Made by a program: the position numbers and the translations under genes
Notes under the pieces: model-generated
Seen by the model: only the letters and a program-made list of their open reading frames with translations
What the model was told of the DNA's origin: nothing
The model's database searches: none
Assembly (NCBI GenBank): GCA_019925795.1
Contig: CM034305.1
Span: forward strand, 62,422,573-62,486,572
Direction: 5' to 3'
DNA from: Dendrobium chrysotoxum
Lineage: Eukaryota > Streptophyta > Magnoliopsida > Asparagales > Orchidaceae
Length of the DNA: 64,000 nucleotides
Shown here: one piece after another, positions 56,001 to 63,579 of the stretch
How positions within the stretch are numbered: the stretch's first letter is position 1
Layout of the letters: each line of letters begins with the position of its first letter

Positions 56001-58462
56001 TCACTCTTATGATTAGACCAGAGGGGTCAAAGGCTTTGCATGCACCTGTACTGGCCTATCGTACAGGAGTCTATTTAAGTGGAGTCGGATGACCTGGGAA
56101 GGAGGAGATCTGTGGTTGAGTGCTAAGTCGCTTGAGACCTGTGTTCTGCTCCTGTCCTTAAAGTTTGCCGCAACCCTAAAAATTTTTTTTTTCCTTTTCT
56201 ACTATCGTGCCTTCATTGTCGGACTTCCCTTGAGAACCGAGAGGGAGATGGACTCGAAGGATAATTAATCCACTTTCGCTGCTGCCCCACCACCAACCTT
56301 TATTGCCATTTCCAGTATCTTGAGGGCTCCTGTCCAACACAGCCTTCATTGCTACCCCGCACCTTGCAGGCTTGATTGATATAACCTTTTTCGCTATCAT
56401 TTGTCGCTGTCCCAATGTCTGAAGCTAATTCCTCCGAAAGTTTTGACCAAATGGAGGGCTCTATGGTGCACCAAGGAACTTAAGAACTCTACTTTTTTGC
56501 GACTAATTATCAAGCTGGGAATGACATATCTGTATTCCCCAGCTTGAGGAGGGGTGTTAAAATCTTTGTCATCCCTTGACACTTAATCTCATGAACAGGA
56601 TAGGAATCAGTGGGAGGCTCACCTGGATCATGCCGATCTCTGTTAAATCCCAGCCGTCCCTTGACACTTGATCCCACGGCCAGGATGGGAATCCGTGAGA
56701 GGCTCACCTAGATCACGCCTATCTCCTTCTATATTTGGGTGGCTGATTTAGGAAGGATTATATTAAGACAATTATGCATGATTCTGTAGTTATTTGTTTC
56801 TTTATTAAGACATCTTGTATAGATCTATAAATAAAGATAATTTTGTATAATAAAATTAAGTCTTTACCTCTCCAATTCTATGAAATTAACACTGACTAAT
56901 GACACCAAATTATATTTAATTAATGTATAAAATTATCATACAGATGAATTAGAGCTGACATGAGAAATATAACGTGAGGCCTTCTACACAGGCATCCCAT
57001 AACTACTATATCCCTTATAAAAACTAAAATTGTATTTACAAAACAAAAATATTCATTGAGCGAAAGAAAGCATTGTCAAAAACAAAATAAGAAGGGACAG
57101 AAGCCGAAGAAAAATGATTTATGAAGTAAATTCACGACACATTGGGGTAAAAAAGAAATGGATTCGAAAATTGAGAGAGCGGATAACCTATAAAGTCAAT
57201 TGTTGATCCATCTTCAACAGTGACCTCAGAAATAGAGGCTCCCAAGTCTAGGAGTAACTGCATACTCTCAAGATGCCCATTCAAAGCTGCCATATGAAGA
57301 GCAGTGATGCCTCCGTCTGCTTTTTTGTTCACTACCTCGAGCAGGGAACTAATAAAAATAATGAACATGTAAAGCTTGCTATCCCACCAAAACAGGTATC
57401 AAGAAGAAAGGATGAAAAATCAGCCTACCCCTCATCAAATTCTAACGTAGGATCATCAGTGTTTGACCTCCTCATAATGTTCCAAAAGCTAGGTAAGCTT
57501 GGAACATAATCAACAAGGAGAAGACGAATGCAACGGCTGTGACCATTTAGAGCTGCAAAGTGAAGAGCTGTTCCTCCATTGATATAATCTGTTCTGTGTA
57601 TCTATATTACAATAACCAAAGATTGCCCAAAGAGTAACAAAGTATGTAAGGAAGAAAACAAGCATTCAAAGCCACAATCACAAAAAATAAAGAGGGAAAA
57701 CAGGAAAACTAACATTAGCCTTGAAAAGCATTAGAATTTGAACAACCTCCCAGTGACCAAATTGACAAGCTTGCATCAAAGCAGTCTGTGGATGACACAA
57801 AAGGCAGATAAGCTAAATGCAATTCAGAAAATTTACTCAGCAAACAAATTCAAAGCACAATAACACTTAGCAAAAACATCATTAACAAAATGAATGCTTC
57901 GTATGCAAAGCTTATTGAGCACTAAAATGCTAAAATAACCTCATTTTGCCACATAGATTAAGCATAAAATCTTATGAATAAGTTTAACCGAAACATAAAT
58001 TGAAATACCATATTTGAGTATAATCCATCCATTTCAACATATGATACACTCTAATTTAATAAAGAACTCCATCAGCTAAGAAAACAAGTATCTCAACAAG
58101 AAATAGGGAAATTCTCACCTGCCCCCTGTAGTTCCTTAGGTTAATATCCACACCGGATTCAAGCAACAGGGACACAATCTACATACAGGTTATAAGCTTT
58201 AATAAAATGATTAATTAATTTAACTTCATAACTGGAACGAAGAACATATGAAGTTTGAGAAAATTACCTCATGGTGACCCTGAGCAGCAGAATGATGCAA
58301 AGGAGAATTCCGGACCCCAAAAGTAGAGTACCTAGCAAGACGAGGATTATATTCCAATAGAGCTTTTGCTTCCAGAAAATCCCCATCTCTTGCAGCAGAG
58401 ACCAGTCTCTCTCCAGACGCCGAACACCCAAATGAATTGCCCATGATGCTTAGAAATCTCAT
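40565..58462 (-). CDS. XBAT32: Ankyrin-repeat RING E3 ubiquitin ligase, XBAT32/XB3 family; ten exons over 17.9 kb
   Basis: Joined exons (58462-58268, 58178-58119, 57785-57714, 57601-57429, 57348-57188, 51603-51545, 51466-51420, 41871-41734, 41550-41459, 41034-40565) give 488 residues, close to Arabidopsis XBAT32. All introns are GT-AG and phases join. The start MRFLSIMGNSFGCSASGERL is typical of the family. Ankyrin repeats fill about residues 15-265 (SPLHHSAAQGHHE, TALMQACQFGHWE, TALHFAALNGH, TALHMAALNGH, TPLHYAACGGH). A C3HC4 RING lies at about 320-375 (DPCAVCLERTC, CSHEFCTRC, CPLC), split by intron 9, then a Ser-rich tail. Family members move ubiquitin from E2 to targets; XBAT32 acts on ACC synthases, limiting ethylene and favouring lateral roots (role inferred). 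Introns 5 (5.6 kb) and 7 (9.5 kb) are swollen by transposons, but the frame is intact. Confidence 0.92.
41459..41550 (-). CDS. XBAT32: XBAT32-like exon 9 (first half of RING)
   Basis: 92 bp reading EHGWRGTIQCPPSFDPCAVC then LERTCTVSAE. It holds the first zinc-ligand pair CAVC. Acceptor TTTGTAG, donor GTATAT. Confidence 0.9.
41734..41871 (-). CDS. XBAT32: XBAT32-like exon 8
   Basis: 138 bp reading WTPLMVARSWNRNWLEGIL and SPYLSLPLMSIMTIA, the conserved family linker before the RING. Acceptor CCAAAG, donor AG/GTGCGT. Confidence 0.9.
43290..43615 (+). pseudogene. Ty1/copia reverse transcriptase C-terminal relic
   Basis: Frames carry patterns of the copia RT end: EETNLLGYKGVDIPIN (compare ETGLLGCKP.DTP) and HWEANKCLIKYIKKSSKKDF (compare HWEA..RILRYLK.SPG.GL), with stops and frame shifts. 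The matching RNase H lies at 49236-49630 in the same orientation, so this is the left part of one copia relic split by later insertion. Confidence 0.6.
43620..44019. other. Unclassified insertion flanking the gypsy element (left part)
   Basis: Sequence between the copia RT relic and the gypsy LTR; about 110 bp on the far side (49124-49235) seem to be its continuation. It may be an older LTR or other insert that was hit by the gypsy element. Its termini were not found. Confidence 0.35.
44020..44312 (+). repeat. 5' LTR of the gypsy element
   Basis: TGATGTGGCCTAC to GTTGCTTCA. 293 bp, same length as the 3' LTR, with scattered differences. Confidence 0.9.
44316..44327 (+). other. Primer-binding site of the gypsy element
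   Basis: TGGTATCAGAGC, complementary to initiator tRNA-Met, three bases past the LTR. Confidence 0.85.
44343..45530 (+). pseudogene. gag of the gypsy element, multiply broken
   Basis: Starts MAEGSSSR at 44343 and soon shifts frame. Recognisable parts: FFEGRLQVEDYLDWERAVE (stop soon after), LKGGAGAWWLQLL, VGDYTEEFYRL, QLVARYIGGLKEVIQDKL, and a knuckle whose second position is a stop (CF, stop, CLQPEHKSNECP). Confidence 0.8.
45600..47252 (+). pseudogene. Protease and reverse transcriptase of the gypsy element
   Basis: Protease with VIDSGCTENVISR (about 45700-45740) and IILGRPWQFDA. A frame change near 46210-46275 leads into an open 345-codon RT block with YRMSPREHDILQEIIEDLL, DLRSGYHQIRI, MPFGLCNAPSTF and the catalytic YFDD at 46752-46763. 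RNase H begins with VDTDASSHGIGVVL before a stop near 47250. Confidence 0.88.
47253..48825 (+). pseudogene. RNase H tail and integrase of the gypsy element
   Basis: RNase H continues (YEQELYAVLRALKQWEHYL) with stops. Integrase has an HHCC-like region (AHVGKDKSL, CSLYQMYKG, second Cys lost) and the DDE residues in VVVDRFSKMAHF, LTSDRDVKF and QTDGQTEVTNRTL. A frame shift near 48560 separates the C-terminal part (FGPFPILRKINDNAYVIDLP, DISSYHPPD). Confidence 0.88.
48826..49118 (+). repeat. 3' LTR of the gypsy element
   Basis: 293 bp, preceded by a purine-rich AGAAGCAGGGGAGA, followed by the target duplication ctctc. Confidence 0.9.
49236..49630 (+). pseudogene. Ty1/copia RNase H relic
   Basis: Reads GYCIFVECNFI, MATSSAELEYNAIVYSICEM and CHFIRDVV-like text in shifted frames, matching the copia RNase H core (SSAEAEYRAM, H.E.DCHFIRD). 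Continues the RT relic at 43290-43615; the gypsy element and an unclassified insert separate them. Confidence 0.7.
50160..50930 (-). pseudogene. Unidentified coding-like relic in intron 7
   Basis: On the minus strand, stretches stay open with protein-like composition (GTKQPWMNYQDDQFLIYQ, GVYEAIFEDAVEAHRNLPPQ, then KLNMAMEEFLFALKFKALLG), interrupted by occasional stops. Not recognised as gag, pol or transposase. Could be a captured or decayed gene, or chance. Confidence 0.25.
51420..51466 (-). CDS. XBAT32: XBAT32-like exon 7
   Basis: 47 bp reading VLIARGANLTAENVN plus two bases of the next Gly. Acceptor TGTCAG, donor GG/GTATGT. Followed by the 9.5-kb intron 7. Confidence 0.88.
51545..51603 (-). 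CDS. XBAT32: XBAT32-like exon 6
   Basis: 59 bp reading GAGCTPLHYAACGGHAACCE across the junction. Acceptor TTTCAG, donor GAA/GTAAGT. An ankyrin repeat lying between the two giant introns. Confidence 0.9.
52850..53719. mobile_element. Mutator-type non-autonomous element (~870 bp)
   Basis: Ends TATGATGCACAGACACGG and (complement of the right end) TATTATGCACCGACAC. The word gattgtcat flanks both sides (52841-52849 and 53720-53728), a 9-bp duplication typical of Mutator, though an extra C on the left makes the exact edge uncertain. Subterminal GTGTCGGACAC words are dense; the core (53070-53400) has diverged TCGATGTC/TCAATGTTGAG repeats. No transposase. Confidence 0.7.
53987..54324 (+). repeat. 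5' LTR of the gene-capturing element
   Basis: TGTTAAAATCCTAGCC to TTTGAATTTAACA. It holds two diverged copies of a ~95-bp GTTAAAATC..AG..GTCCC repeat and a TATA box TATAAATAG at 54259-54267. Confidence 0.88.
54992..55250 (+). pseudogene. RNR2: Captured fragment of ribonucleotide reductase small subunit
   Basis: Begins at an ATG and reads LLAPNLDRFCMFTIRYPHI, a stop, EMYKKAEASFWIAKEVNLSQ, then GERHFVTHVLAFF. This matches the N-terminal 70 or so residues of plant R2 (TSO2/RNR2), the di-iron subunit that makes deoxynucleotides. The stop replaces the conserved Trp of the QIWEMYKK block. The match ends after LAFF, where AASDGI would follow. Only a fragment, not functional. Confidence 0.85.
55258..55470 (+). 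pseudogene. Captured fragment of cytosolic aspartyl-tRNA synthetase
   Basis: Reads LADGIVLICGVAQT, VGKKMAFLVVRQITATVQCV, then VSTQMVKFTTSLSRESIMDI. This matches the N-terminal anticodon-binding OB-fold domain of plant cytosolic AspRS. It ends at ATCAAGGGTAAGG, which resembles an exon end with a splice donor, and is out of frame with the reductase fragment. About 25 further codons (ATERLEALYPTLKELAL) look protein-like but are unidentified. Confidence 0.8.
55535..55830 (+). repeat. Tandem repeat, about five to six copies of a ~60-bp unit
   Basis: Unit: GGTTCCCACTACTAGCC, TTCATTGCCGGAATTTTGAG, GAATACA. Copies start about every 55-60 bp. Further CCTTCATTGC words occur near 56208-56350, so the array once extended further. 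Confidence 0.75.
56555..56891 (+). repeat. 3' LTR of the gene-capturing element
   Basis: 337 bp, collinear with the 5' LTR with scattered substitutions; preceded by a purine tract at 56544-56554. Confidence 0.88.
57188..57348 (-). CDS. XBAT32: XBAT32-like exon 5
   Basis: 161 bp. Contains KKADGGITALHMAALNGH and DLGASISEVTVEDGSTIDFI. Acceptor TTTATTAG, donor ATAG/GTTATC. Followed by the 5.6-kb intron 5. Confidence 0.9.
57429..57601 (-). CDS. XBAT32: XBAT32-like exon 4
   Basis: 57 codons plus two bases, beginning IHRTDYINGGTALHFAALNG, an ankyrin repeat followed by a variable linker (SFWNIMRRSNTDD). Donor GG/GTAGG. Confidence 0.9.
57714..57785 (-). CDS. XBAT32: XBAT32-like exon 3
   Basis: 24 codons beginning TALMQACQFGHWEVVQ. 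Acceptor CACAG, donor GTTAGT. Ankyrin helix pair. Confidence 0.9.
58119..58178 (-). CDS. XBAT32: XBAT32-like exon 2
   Basis: 20 codons, IVSLLLESGVDINLRNYRGQ, finishing the first ankyrin repeat and starting the next. Acceptor TGTAG, donor GTGAG. Confidence 0.9.
58268..58462 (-). CDS. XBAT32: XBAT32-like exon 1
   Basis: 65 codons, from MRFLSIMGNS to QGHHE, phase 0 at the donor (GAG/GTAATT). The ATG at 58462 is chosen because relatives begin there; the upstream in-frame codon is TTG. A 3'-splice-like CTTTCTTTCAG near 58588-58600 suggests a 5' UTR intron. Confidence 0.92.
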
Positions 58463-59050
58463 GTTCGCCAAACAATCAAAAACCTAGCTATACTGAAATC
58501 TCGCTTTTCCCCTGCAGAAAAGTTCCTATTTTTTTCTCAAAGAAACAAGAACCAGTTTGAAACATTCTCCAATTGCGCAGGAATACCCTGAAAGAAAGAC
58601 ATGGATGTTCTATTACAGGTTCTTCAGCCTAAAGTAACTCAAAACAGACCGAAGAAGCTCAGAGCCAGACCAATATTCTTCTTTTAGCACAGAAGGAATC
58701 ACTTTCCCGGGATAGAAGACATAACCTACAGCGGAGAACTGAACCAATTCTCGAGAAATTCAGAAGTTCAGGCCCTCCAAGTCGGAAACTTTCTTCGATA
58801 AAATTAGATCAAGCTTCAACAAGGCAATGACAGATTTGCGGTCGAGCGAGAAATACTGAAATATAATAAACGGTTTTCAACCGATGAAAACGCGACATGC
58901 TTCCAAAACCTTATAAACAAATCCAAATTGGATTAAGAAGATAGAGGGACGGAAAATAAAGTAACATTACGGGTACAAATTAAAAATTTGCAGTGATCGG
59001 GCGGGTACCGATAGAAAAAGAAACGAATTGACAGAATGACAAAACTAGAG
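58463..59050 (-). promoter_or_regulatory. 5' UTR and promoter region of the XBAT32-like gene
   Basis: Pyrimidine-rich on the minus strand, with a splice-acceptor-like CTTTCTTTCAG near 58600. No strong TATA box was seen, so start sites cannot be placed. Confidence 0.4.
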
Positions 59051-60368
59051 TTTTTTTTTTTTTTAAACTAAAGAATTGCTTGGTTAGATGAAGATCTTTT
59101 ATTTTTTAATGAAGTAAATATTTATATATAGGGAAATTTCTTTCGCTAGAAATAGTTGAAACAAAGTACTGCAAATGAGTTGTTTATCATTTTATTTTAC
59201 TTAATATTTATAATTTATATTATTTTTACCATTATTATTATTTGAATCATAAAAATTATGATAAAAAATAGGAATAGATAACCCAAAATATCACAACAAG
59301 AATAAATATAAATTATAAAAAAATAAAATCCGGTGAAAAAAGATATTATGGCAAGTCTGATCATACAATGAAAGAGTGTTGGAAGTATGAAAGAGAATAT
59401 CGATAAAACATAAAGGAAGATATGATAAATACTATTTGAGATAACATTTTGGATGCAATGATACTCATTTTATATTATTTAATAGAGATGTGATAATTAG
59501 ATTTAGATTCATCCTTCCATTATTCTTTCATAAAGATCAAATAATAAACTACTGTACCTATAATTACAACAAAGCATTCATTAGTACAGATAAATATTTA
59601 AATGGTATAGGCCTTAGAGATATAATAACTAACATACCAATTAGCAACGTGTAGAATCAGTATAAAATCATGAATATATGAAATTTAAGGAAAAACTTTA
59701 TCGCCATCAAATAAGTAGTTATAGAAGGATATCATTTTTAAAGTTGATACTTAAGAAACGTGAGAAGTTCCTTGATGATTGCTTGTGGTAGTAAGGCATG
59801 CATGCACTCTCTAAACTGTCATTACTCGTTACTTACCATGGGATATACAATGGGAGCCACTACTAATATATAGGTTAGATTCAAGTCTATGGCACTACAT
59901 GTTAGGACATTTGTGTAGAACAAGATTAATGAATCCTAATGCTAATGAAAAAATATCTAAGTCTAAAACCTAGCGAGCTCATCTTATGCGAAAATTATAT
60001 CTTAAGCAAGCAAAAGATGATTTAATCTCTAAAAAATGGGAGAGAATTAAAGAACAAAATTCCTATTGCACATACCAGTGTATGGGGGTGTTTTCTATCA
60101 CTTCCTTACCTTCACAAACTTCAAAACAAGAAAGGCCTTGATTTATTTTATGAAGAATAAATTTGACATGTTAAGTTAGAAAGCCTATTAAAATAAATTC
60201 ATAGACAAAATCAAACGCCTATGATTATATAATAGGAGGAGTATAACTCATAAAATTCAAAATTATAATCAAACTCATAAGAAATGGAGAGAACAACAGT
60301 CCTAAGATCTCTTTATCAAAATGTACTAATTGAGGAGATCAATTTGCTAGAAGTTTGAGGTTGTGTAA

Positions 60369-60597
60369 TGTTGAATACAAGAAAACAATAAGCCGTAGAA
60401 AAGAGATGGGAAAGACAGTAAAAGACAGAAGAAATATCTATTGATTTCATCATCATTTACATTGCTGGTGACTGGTTACATATAGAGTAGGATAGTACAA
60501 TTTGTTAGAGAGTTTGTTATGCCATGAGGTTTGCACATGGGTATAACAGAATGGGTGCATTCAGATGATGCAGGAAGTTGTAATCCATGTGCTAACA
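60369..60597 (-). repeat. 3' LTR of the deleted copia element
   Basis: TGTTGAATACAAG to CATGTGCTAACA on the plus strand; same length as its partner. Confidence 0.88.
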
Positions 60598-60599
60598 GC

Positions 60600-61160
60600 C
60601 CCCCTCAAATTGATGATCCATGGAGTGGATCGTTAATTTGCGTTGGAGAGCGTGGAAGCGAACAACTAAAAGTGGTTTGGTGAGGATATCCACAGGTTGA
60701 TCAAGAGAGCTTATGTGATGAACTGTAATCTCCTTGGATTTGATGTGATCACTGATAAAATGATAGTGGATTTCAATGTGATTTATTCGGGCATGAAAAA
60801 CTGGGTTGTTTACAAGAGCCAATGCAAAAGTGTTGACACAATAGAGTGGATTGTCTAAGTATTGAGGTACTTGAAAGTCAGCCAGAAGACATCGAAGCCA
60901 AAGTGTATCCAATGTTGATGAAGCTAAAGCCTGATATTCTGCTTCCATGGAGAATTTAGCCACCGTTGATTATTTTTTTGACACTCAATGAGATTAGATT
61001 ATCTCCTAAGAATGTACAAAAGCCAGTGACGGACTTGCAGTCGAGAGAGTCAACCGCCCAATTGCATCCACGAACGTGCGAAGTTGAAGAGAGCTATGAA
61101 CTAGAGAAAGACTAAAATCAAGAGTGCCTTGAATGTACCTGAGAAGCCTTCTGAGAGACT
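60600..61160 (-). pseudogene. Copia RT end and RNase H
   Basis: Minus strand: LLRYIQGTLDFSLSL (RT end), then MEAEYQALASSTLDTLWLRC, NPVFHARINHIEIHYHF and DILTKPL, the copia RNase H hallmarks. Degraded between the two parts. Confidence 0.85.
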
Positions 61161-61199
61161 GGTAGTGATGGTTTGTCAGATTGTAAAATGGAGGGAACA

Positions 61200-62400
61200 T
61201 ATAAAAGGTTGCGAAGGAATAGCTTGCGGTGAGATTCTGGTAGAGGTAAGATCCCTTGGCTTGTATGTTGTATCGGAAGTGAGTTGCCATTGGCAATAGA
61301 GACACTGTCTGATCCTTGATAAGGTGCAGCTTGTTGTAAGTTGGAAGCATCCTCAATAAGATGGTTTGTGGCTCTAGAGTCTAGCACTTAGTCAGATGTG
61401 GTGAACGACTTCTGAGGAGAGAAGAGGGCTCGGGTTGGACTAGTGGTTTTAGGAAGATATTGCATGTTGCAACAATGCCAACAAGATAGGGCAGTATGAC
61501 CCTGCTTATTGTAGATTTGACAAGTTGGGCGAAACTGGTTTGGAGCTTGCGAACCACGGCCAGAGGAAAATGGTGGTCGTGATGAAGACCCTCTGCCACG
61601 AGAAGGTCTTGGCTGCCAGTTGTGGTTTGGCTGATTTGGTGGAGCTTAATTTTGGCTAGTATATAGGGTTTGATGATCTTTGGGAGGAATTGGTTCTTTT
61701 AGCAATTCATTTTGTTGATGCATTTCCTCACTGCATAGTAATAAATAGAGCACATCAAGACTGATAGGGTGAAGGGTCGTGCGAATGGAAGTCTTGAAGG
61801 AATTATAGGTAGAGGGAAAGCCATTGATGATATATAAAATTATATCTTCAGAGTCAACTTGAGAACCAGTAGCCGCAATATTATCTACTAGAGCTTTGAT
61901 TTGAGTGAGGTATTGGGTCATGGTGTGTGTTATTACCCTTTTGGATATGATACAATTCATTATTTAATTGAATCACACGAGATCGGTTTGTAGTCTGAAG
62001 CCTAAGCTCTAGAGTTGTCCAAATGTCATGAGCGGTGGTTAGATTGAAGACATAGGGAAGAATTGAGGGTGATATGATGGAGAAGAGGGCTAAAACTAGA
62101 TTTTGATCAACTAGTTGCCATAAAACGATATTCTGTGAAATCTGGTGGAGAAGTGGAAGAAGAGGTGGGTTCGAGTGGGCATCGAAGACTACTTGTTAGA
62201 TAGCCTTCAAATCCATTGGCCAAGAGCAATTTGAATACATGTAATCGCCAAATGGGGCAGTTTTCATTTGTGAGCTGAAGATTAACAATAAGTCTGATGT
62301 TAGACATCAATAATTTGAGAGGAGGAGGTATGGTGTATTCAACCATTGATGCAAGGATTGAAGAAGCTAGTTGGGTGCTTGATGAATCTTGATCGGCCAT
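61200..62400 (-). pseudogene. Copia gag, zinc knuckle and protease
   Basis: Minus strand: gag start MADQDSSSTQLASSILASM at 62400; a UBN2-type gag core (MTQYLTQIKALVDNIAATGS, LLCSEEMHQQNELL); a knuckle (CQIYNKQGHTALSC, second Cys lost, about 61475-61520); and a protease start MLDSRATNHL with the active-site Gly replaced by Arg. Frameshifts separate the pieces. Confidence 0.85.
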
Positions 62401-62441
62401 CAGGTGGAGGGGTGGCAGTGGCCCTCAAAACTCTGATACCA

Positions 62442-62670
62442 TGTTGAATACAAGAAAACATCAAGCAGTAGAAAATAGATAGGAAAGACAATAAAAGACA
62501 GAAGTAATATCTATTGATTTCATAGTCATTTACATTGCCGGTGACTGGTTATATATAGAGTAGGATAGTACAATTTGTTAGAGAGTTTGTTATGCCATGA
62601 GGTCTGCACATGGGTATAACAGAATGGGTGCATTCGGATGATGCAGGCAGTTGTAATCCATGTGCTAACA
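62442..62670 (-). repeat. 5' LTR of the deleted copia element
   Basis: 229 bp, collinear with the LTR at 60369-60597 with few differences by eye. Confidence 0.88.
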
Positions 62671-62779
62671 CGTACAAGTCTTCCTAAGACTTTGTAGGCA
62701 AATTTAGTGAACGCAATAATGTATTTAATTAATAAAGGATTATTAGTTGTAGTCAACTTTAAGTTAATTTCTTAATGAA

Positions 62780-63500
62780 ACTTGTACATGAAAGAATATA
62801 AATTTGTCATATTTGAAGGTTTTAATCTCTTGTTATATATTTATATTAATCAAATCATCTAATACAAGCCTAGCACTAAATCCATAAGTGTTATGATGCT
62901 GTGAAACCAAGAAGCGAAAAATGCTGAAGCAAAAATAGAGAATTTTTCACTATTATAAAACTGATAATAATACTCATCCCTTACAAAATATCTCCTATAT
63001 AGTTTGTATTATTTTCTGTATTATTATAACTAGCAGGAAATAGTAAAAAGATAATTAGTAGTCCTTTTTAAACATAAAAAGAAATGGAGATAATGGAGAA
63101 ACGAACAAGTATAAGAGAATATAGGTAAGTTATCCTTCAGCTCCTATAGTACTCTACACCATGTTACTTCATTAGATATAAAAGAGAGATTAATTGGGTT
63201 ACATATTTTGAGACATTGAGGGTAAAAGAACTATTAAAAATTCATATTATCATCAATGAATTTGTATTGAACAGAAGTTAGTTAAATATTCCTACAAAGA
63301 TGCTTTTACTCTAGTGAAAGTTAAAGTAGAGGTGCCTCCTATCCCATATGGAAGAGAAGGAACAACCCAAAAAATTAGGAGTAGTCTAAGCCCAACATAG
63401 TTATGACCAAAGTTAAAAAGTCACAAAGAACTCACAACTTGACTAACCCTTATTATCCTTCAATTTACTACCCATTTCTTATAAATATAAGGGAGCCTGG
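62780..63500. other. AT-rich DNA, possibly further copia remains
   Basis: No frame could be assigned. It may continue the copia relic, but nothing is diagnostic. Confidence 0.35.
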
Positions 63501-63503
63501 TTG

Positions 63504-63504
<1 letters not shown>

Positions 63505-63576
<72 letters not shown>
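63505..63576. repeat. (TA)36 microsatellite
   Basis: 72 bp of perfect TA. The open frame through it is an artefact of the repeat. Confidence 0.97.
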
Positions 63577-63578
<2 letters not shown>

Positions 63579-63579
63579 G

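Larger units (their letters stand above)
53987..56891 (+). mobile_element. Non-autonomous LTR retrotransposon carrying host-gene fragments (2.9 kb)
   Basis: LTRs of 338 and 337 bp, flanks ctaac and ctgac (5 bp, one mismatch), a PBS-like TGATATCAGAACC right after the left LTR, and a purine tract (TTGAGGAGGGG) before the right LTR. No gag or pol domain. The interior carries pieces similar to ribonucleotide reductase small subunit and cytosolic aspartyl-tRNA synthetase in the element's sense orientation, then a ~60-bp tandem repeat. It lies antisense to the E3 ligase gene inside intron 5. Confidence 0.88.
51604..57187 (-). other. XBAT32-like intron 5 (5.6 kb), transposon-filled
   Basis: Bounded by GTTATC (57187) and TTTCAG (51604). 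It holds a Mutator-type element (52850-53719) and the gene-capturing LTR element (53987-56891). The stretch 51640-52840 shows no element or gene. Confidence 0.85.
60369..62670 (-). mobile_element. Ty1/copia element with internal pol deletion (2.3 kb)
   Basis: 229-bp LTRs at both ends (60369-60597 and 62442-62670), a PBS abutting the right-hand LTR (minus TGGTATCAGAG, 62431-62441) and a polypurine tract (minus GAGGGGGGC, 60598-60606). Gag, knuckle and protease remain, followed directly by the end of RT and RNase H; integrase and most of RT are missing. Flanks tgtaa and cgtac match at three of five bases. Confidence 0.85.
59330..62760 (+). pseudogene. Old Ty1/copia relic, split by a younger copia element
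   Basis: Plus strand: a gag knuckle remnant (GKSDHTMKECWKYERE, about 59350-59400), a gag-pre-integrase-like WHYMLGHL (about 59890), and after the younger insertion an integrase piece (SLPKTLWQNLVNAIMYLIN, about 62680-62740; compare LPK.LW.EA...AVYLIN). Many stops. The insertion at 60369-62670 interrupts the integrase. Confidence 0.55.

Noticed and set aside
58460..58471. Start of the XBAT32-like protein three codons upstream
   Set aside because: The upstream codon is TTG; the ATG at 58462 matches the family start.
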